From assembly GCA_023419875.1 (NCBI GenBank), contig JAEZXM010000569.1:1-10140 (forward strand): a DNA stretch of 10,140 nt, in the 5' to 3' direction. Source of the DNA: Pseudomonadota bacterium. GTDB taxonomy: Bacteria; Myxococcota; Myxococcia; Myxococcales; Anaeromyxobacteraceae. The notes beneath the pieces were generated by a model. It made no database searches and had not been told where the DNA came from. It worked only from the letters and a program-made list of their open reading frames with translations. The position numbers were made by a program, and so were the translations under genes. Numbering within the stretch: the stretch's first letter is position 1; each line of letters starts with the position of its first letter. This document shows positions 6,433-10,140 of the stretch, in pieces.

Positions 6433-8727
6433 ATGGAGTTCAAGCCGAGCGATCTCAGCGACCTGACTCTGGGCGCGCTGCTCGAGCAGCAGGCCGCCGC
6501 CGAGCCCGGCCGCGACGCGGTCGTGTACCCGGACCGCGGCCTCCGCTGGTCGTACGCCGAGTTCAACGAGCGCGTGGACCAGCTCGCCCGCGGGCTCCTC
6601 GCCATCGGGATCGGCAAGGGCGATCACGTCGGCATCTGGGCCCGGAACGTCCCCGACTGGCTCACCTTCATGTTCGCGACCGCCAAGATCGGCGCGGTGC
6701 TCGTGACGGTCAACACCGCCTACAAGGGCCACGAGCTGGCCTACGTGGTCGAGCAGTCGGACATGAAGGCGCTGGTGCTGATCGACGGGTTCAAGGACGT
6801 GGACTACCTCGCCATCGTCCGCGAGCTCGTGCCCGAGGCCGCCCGCTGCGAGCGCGGGCGGCTCGTCTCGGCGCGCTTCCCGAAGCTCAAGTCGCTCGTC
6901 TACCTGGGGCCCGAGAAGCACCGGGGCATGTACAGCGTCCCCGAGCTGCTCCTCCTCGGCGCCCATCGCCCGGACGCCGAGCTCCGCGCTGCGGTCGCGG
7001 CGACCTCGTGCGAGGACGTCATCAACATGCAGTACACCTCGGGGACGACCGGGTTCCCGAAGGGCGTGATGCTCACGCACCGGAACATCCTCAACAACGG
7101 CTTCTTCATCGGCGAGCGGCAGAAGTTCACGGACCAGGACCGGGTCTGTCTCCCGGTGCCGCTCTTCCACTGCTTCGGCTGCGTGCTGGGCGTCATGGCC
7201 GCCGTCACGCACCGCGCCACGATGGTGATGCTCGAGGCCTTCGATCCGCTCCTCGCGATGGCCGCGGTGCAGAAGGAGAAGGCCACCGCCCTGTACGGCG
7301 TGCCGACGATGTTCATCGCCGAGCTCGCGCACCCCATGTTCCCGATGTTCGACCTCTCGTCGCTCCGGACCGGGATCATGGCCGGCTCGCCCTGCCCCAT
7401 CGAGACGATGAAGCAGGTGATGAGCCGGATGAACTGCCGGGAGATCACCATCGCGTACGGCCTCACCGAGGCCTCGCCGGTGATCACGCAGACGAGCACC
7501 GACGATCCGCCGGAGCTCCGCGCCACCACCGTCGGCAAGGTGCTCCCCGGGATCGAGGTCCGGATCGTCGATCCGCAGTCCGGCAAGGACTGCCCCCCCG
7601 GCGTGCCCGGCGAGCTGTGCTGCCGCGGCTACAACGTGATGAAGGGCTATTACCGGAACCCGGAGGCGACCGCCGAGGCGGTCGATCCCGACGGCTGGCT
7701 CCACTCCGGCGACCTCGCCACCGTGGACGAGGCGGGCTACTACCGCATCACCGGCCGCAGCAAGGACATGATCATCCGCGGGGGCGAGAACGTGTACCCG
7801 CGCGAGGTCGAGGAGCTCCTGCACACGATGCCGGGCATCCTCGACGCGCAGGTGGTGGGCGTGCCCGACGCGCGCTACGGCGAGGCGGTGGGCGCGTTCA
7901 TCCGCAAACAAGCCGGCGCCGAGGTGAGCGAGGCGGACGTGAAGGAGTTCTGCCGCGCCCGCGCCGCTCGCTACAAGTGCCCGGCCCACGTCTTCTTCGT
8001 GGACGGCTACCCGCTCACCGCGAGCGGCAAGGTGCAGAAGTACAAGCTCCGGGAGATCGCCAGGGAGAAGCTCGGCATCACCCTCGGCGTCTTCGCCGGC
8101 GAGGCCGAGGCACCGCCGGCGCGCCCCGCCGCCCCGGCGGCCCTCCCCCGCCGCGACATGTACGAGATCCGCTGGCACGGCCGCGGCGGACAGGGCGCGG
8201 TCACCGCCGCGAAGATCCTCGCCGACGCGGCCTTCCGGAGCGGCTTCGCCGGCGTGTCGTCGGCGCCGTCGTTCGGCTCCGAGCGCCGCGGCGCGCCGGT
8301 CACCGCCTCGACGCGCCTCGCGGCGGCGCCGGTCCGGCTCCACGCGCAGGTGACCGAGCCGCACATCGTGGTGGTGCTGGACGAGACGCTGCTCCCGGGC
8401 GGCGCCCCCACCGCGGGCCTCCAGCCGGGCTGGCTCCTCATCGTCAACACCGCGCGGCCGGCCTCTGCGCTGGGCGTGAAGCCCGGCATCCGGGTCGTGA
8501 CGGCCGACGTCTCGGCGGCCGCGCAGGAGGTCGGGCTCGTCGTGGGCGGGAACCCGATGGTCTCGACGGCCATCCTCGGCGCCTTCGCCGCCGCCACCGA
8601 CCTCATCAGCATGGACTGCCTGCGGGCGGCGATCGGGGCCTCGTTCTCCGCCTCGGCCGCCAAGAAGAACTACGACGCCGCGGCCCTGGCGCGCGAGACG
8701 GCCCGCGTCGAGCGAGCGAACCCATGA
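6433..8727 (+). CDS. Acyl-CoA synthetase (AMP-forming) fused to 2-oxoacid:ferredoxin oxidoreductase gamma subunit
   Basis: One continuous frame of 764 residues joining two enzymes. Residues 1 to about 550 are an AMP-forming acyl-CoA synthetase of the ANL superfamily, closest by eye to the ACSF2/medium-chain type. The P-loop is Y201-TSGTTGFPKG-211, followed by VMLTHRN; the adenylate motif is Y342-GLTE-346; DGWLHSGDL is at 420-428; the hinge region GRSKDMIIRGGENVYP is at 441-456; the catalytic lysine is K533 in TASGK. Residues 556-575 are a Pro/Ala-rich linker. From M576 a complete gamma subunit follows: MYEIRWHGRGGQG (576-588), which contributes to thiamine diphosphate/CoA handling in this family, and SFGSERRGAPV (613-623). 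The internal ATG at 8158 has no ribosome binding site before it, which favours a true fusion. GAGGA (6420-6424) precedes the first ATG. The stop overlaps the next start (ATGA). The acid substrate is unknown. Confidence 0.93.
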   Translation: MEFKPSDLSDLTLGALLEQQAAAEPGRDAVVYPDRGLRWSYAEFNERVDQLARGLLAIGIGKGDHVGIWARNVPDWLTFMFATAKIGAVLVTVNTAYKGHELAYVVEQSDMKALVLIDGFKDVDYLAIVRELVPEAARCERGRLVSARFPKLKSLVYLGPEKHRGMYSVPELLLLGAHRPDAELRAAVAATSCEDVINMQYTSGTTGFPKGVMLTHRNILNNGFFIGERQKFTDQDRVCLPVPLFHCFGCVLGVMAAVTHRATMVMLEAFDPLLAMAAVQKEKATALYGVPTMFIAELAHPMFPMFDLSSLRTGIMAGSPCPIETMKQVMSRMNCREITIAYGLTEASPVITQTSTDDPPELRATTVGKVLPGIEVRIVDPQSGKDCPPGVPGELCCRGYNVMKGYYRNPEATAEAVDPDGWLHSGDLATVDEAGYYRITGRSKDMIIRGGENVYPREVEELLHTMPGILDAQVVGVPDARYGEAVGAFIRKQAGAEVSEADVKEFCRARAARYKCPAHVFFVDGYPLTASGKVQKYKLREIAREKLGITLGVFAGEAEAPPARPAAPAALPRRDMYEIRWHGRGGQGAVTAAKILADAAFRSGFAGVSSAPSFGSERRGAPVTASTRLAAAPVRLHAQVTEPHIVVVLDETLLPGGAPTAGLQPGWLLIVNTARPASALGVKPGIRVVTADVSAAAQEVGLVVGGNPMVSTAILGAFAAATDLISMDCLRAAIGASFSASAAKKNYDAAALARETARVERANP

Positions 8728-9026
8728 ACACGAAGGACTGCGGCCACGAGATCTCGATGTCCACCCCGAGCCCGGGCGAGGCCGGGGCGACCGGCGACTG
8801 GCGAACCTCGCGCCCGGTGCTGGAGCGGGCCCGTTGCCTGGCGGTGAAGCAGGACGACCTCGCCTGCCAGCTCTGCTGGGTCTACTGCCCGGACGTCTGC
8901 ATCACCCGGGGCGTTCCGCCCGCGGTGGAGCTCCAGTTCTGCAAGGGCTGCGGGATCTGCGCGGAGGTCTGCCCGGTGGACGCCATCAAGATGGTCGCGG
9001 AGACGGACGCGGGGGTGGACCGGTGA
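8724..9026 (+). CDS. 2-oxoacid:ferredoxin oxidoreductase delta subunit (2x[4Fe-4S] ferredoxin type)
   Basis: Electron-transfer subunit of 100 residues, the usual size for PorD/VorD-like proteins. The GDWRTSRPVLE stretch (residues 24-34) is the common lead-in of this family. The second cluster motif is canonical: C73-x2-C76-x2-C79-x3-C83-P (FCKGCGICAEVCPVDAI). The first motif is not: C48-x2-C51-x3-C55-P (ACQLCWVYCPD) has Asp45 where the first Cys should be, and the only upstream candidate is C38, nine residues away instead of two. An additional C59 follows the motif. The start ATG overlaps the stop of the preceding fusion gene (ATGA), and the stop overlaps the GTG of the alpha subunit, so the three subunits are probably made by coupled translation. 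A second ATG at 8757 (residue 12) is possible. The role is to pass electrons between the thiamine diphosphate centre and ferredoxin. Confidence 0.92.
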   Translation: MNTKDCGHEISMSTPSPGEAGATGDWRTSRPVLERARCLAVKQDDLACQLCWVYCPDVCITRGVPPAVELQFCKGCGICAEVCPVDAIKMVAETDAGVDR

Positions 9027-10140
9027 GCGACGCCATCACTGCGGTCATGACCGGCAACGAGGCCGCCGCCACCGCCGCCCGGCTGGCGCGGGTGCAGGTG
9101 GTGGCCGCCTATCCCATCACCCCGCAGTCACCGGTGGTGGAGACGATCTCGAAGTGGGTGGAGGACGGCGAGCTCGCCGCCGAGTTCGTCCGGGTCGAGA
9201 GCGAGCACAGCGCCCTCACCGTCTGCATCGCCGCCGCCTCGGTCGGCGCCCGGGTCTTCACCGCCACCAGCGCCAACGGGCTCGCCTACATGAACGAGCA
9301 GGTCTGGTGGGCGGCCGGCGCGCGGCTCCCGGTCGTGATGTGCGTCGCGAACCGCGCCATGGCGGCGCCGTGGAACGTCCTCAACGACCAGCAGGACTCG
9401 ATGTCGGTCCGCGACGCGGGCTGGATCCAGCTCTACTGCCGCGACAACCAGGAGATCCTCGACACCACCCTCCAGGCGTTCCGGCTCGCCGAGTCGCTCC
9501 ACCTGCCCGTGCTCGTCTGCTACGACGGGTTCCTCCTCTCCCACACGGTCATGCCGGTGGAGATCCCCTCCGAGGCGGCCGCCGACGAGTACCTCCCCCA
9601 CGTCGCGCAGCTCCCGCTCCTCGATCCCGCCGTCCCCCGCAACGTCGGTCCGGTGACGCTCGCCGACCCGCGCGCCAACGCCGAGGGCGTGCTCTGCCAC
9701 GGCTACATGGAGCTCCGCGCGCTGCACCACAAGGCGCTCCAGGCGGCCCTCACCGCGATCCCCGAGGCGGACCAGACGTTCGCCCGGGTCTTCGGCCGGA
9801 GCTGGGGCGGGCTCACCTTCGCGACGAAGCTCGACGACGCCGAGGTGGCCCTCGTCGCCGCCGGGAGCCTCACGCAGGAGCTGGAGGTGGTCGCCGACCT
9901 CCTGCGCGGAGAGGGGATCAAGGCCGGCGTGCTCGGGATCCGCGCCTACCGGCCGTTCCCGCGCGAGGCCATCCGCGCCGCCCTCGCCGGCACGTCGCTC
10001 TGCATCGTCTTCGACAAGGCGGTGAGCTACGGGCACGAGGGCCCCATCTGCTCCGACGTGCGGGGCGCGCTCTCCGGCGTCGCCGGCGCGCCGCCGGTCT
10101 TCGGCGCGGTGGCTGGCCTCGGCGGCCGCGACATCACCAC
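9023..10140 (+). CDS. 2-oxoacid:ferredoxin oxidoreductase alpha subunit (partial, 3' end outside window)
   Basis: Catalytic-core subunit of a heterotetrameric pyruvate/2-oxoisovalerate-type ferredoxin oxidoreductase (PorA/VorA-like). It interconverts a 2-oxoacid plus CoA with acyl-CoA, CO2 and reduced ferredoxin, together with a thiamine-diphosphate-binding beta subunit. Visible marks: A28-AYPITPQSP-37 in the pyrimidine-binding domain, RVESEHSA at 56-63 (E58 and E60), TATSANGLAYMNEQ at 79-92, ANRAMAAPWNV at 108-118, then QQDSMSVRDAGWIQLY. Later, ALVAAGSLTQELEVVADLLR begins the transketolase C-terminal-like domain. About 372 residues are present; the family has about 380-400, so only the end is missing. 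The GTG start overlaps the delta stop (GTGA). The missing beta subunit should follow outside the window. The substrate (pyruvate, branched-chain or aryl 2-oxoacid) cannot be fixed by eye. Confidence 0.94.
   Translation, partial: MSDAITAVMTGNEAAATAARLARVQVVAAYPITPQSPVVETISKWVEDGELAAEFVRVESEHSALTVCIAAASVGARVFTATSANGLAYMNEQVWWAAGARLPVVMCVANRAMAAPWNVLNDQQDSMSVRDAGWIQLYCRDNQEILDTTLQAFRLAESLHLPVLVCYDGFLLSHTVMPVEIPSEAAADEYLPHVAQLPLLDPAVPRNVGPVTLADPRANAEGVLCHGYMELRALHHKALQAALTAIPEADQTFARVFGRSWGGLTFATKLDDAEVALVAAGSLTQELEVVADLLRGEGIKAGVLGIRAYRPFPREAIRAALAGTSLCIVFDKAVSYGHEGPICSDVRGALSGVAGAPPVFGAVAGLGGRDIT

Noticed and set aside
5545..8364. 939-codon minus-strand frame opposite the regulator and ligase genes
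   Set aside because: Composition dominated by Arg, His, Asp, Val and Leu repeats with no domain; an antisense shadow of the fusion gene.
7008..8723. Plus-strand frame leading into the delta subunit
   Set aside because: This part is an Arg/Pro-rich out-of-frame reading of the ligase-gamma gene; only the last 100 codons, from 8724, are the real delta subunit.
8158..8727. Separate gamma subunit gene starting at the internal ATG
   Set aside because: No ribosome binding site precedes it and the upstream frame is open through a typical interdomain linker. Internal initiation cannot be fully excluded.

Overview
The window is very GC-rich, gene-dense and strongly biased to G or C at third codon positions. 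It carries two kinds of content: a proteobacterial maltose transporter and a ferredoxin-linked 2-oxoacid metabolism operon typical of anaerobes. That fits a Myxococcota/Deltaproteobacteria-type anaerobe or facultative anaerobe such as Anaeromyxobacter. The organism is inferred from style, not demonstrated.

Left part (1-4570): the first part of a LysR-family regulator gene runs leftward off the window edge. It is divergent from a three-gene operon, malE-malF-malG, which encodes a maltose/maltodextrin ABC importer (periplasmic binding protein plus two membrane permeases). All three proteins resemble the enterobacterial Mal proteins closely: MalF carries the large periplasmic P2 domain, and MalG has the same length as the E. 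coli protein and the same C-terminal tail. No ATPase (malK) gene is visible, so it must lie elsewhere or another ATPase serves.

Middle part (4545-5671): a GNAT-type N-acetyltransferase gene on the minus strand converges on malG and overlaps its end by 26 bp. It is divergent from a small secreted outer-membrane beta-barrel protein gene. The intergenic stretches hold GC-rich hairpins and candidate promoter elements.

Right part (5807-10140): a tight operon of XRE/cupin regulator, acyl-CoA synthetase fused to a 2-oxoacid:ferredoxin oxidoreductase gamma subunit, delta (ferredoxin) subunit, and alpha subunit (cut by the window end). The genes are 18 bp apart or overlap by 4 bp (ATGA, GTGA). A beta subunit is expected just downstream. 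The simplest reading is that a carboxylic acid is activated to its CoA thioester and interconverted with a 2-oxoacid using CO2 and reduced ferredoxin (reductive carboxylation), or the reverse. The ligase-gamma fusion, which physically ties the CoA-ester-forming enzyme to the oxidoreductase, is the most unusual item in the window. The delta subunit also has abnormal spacing in its first cluster motif.
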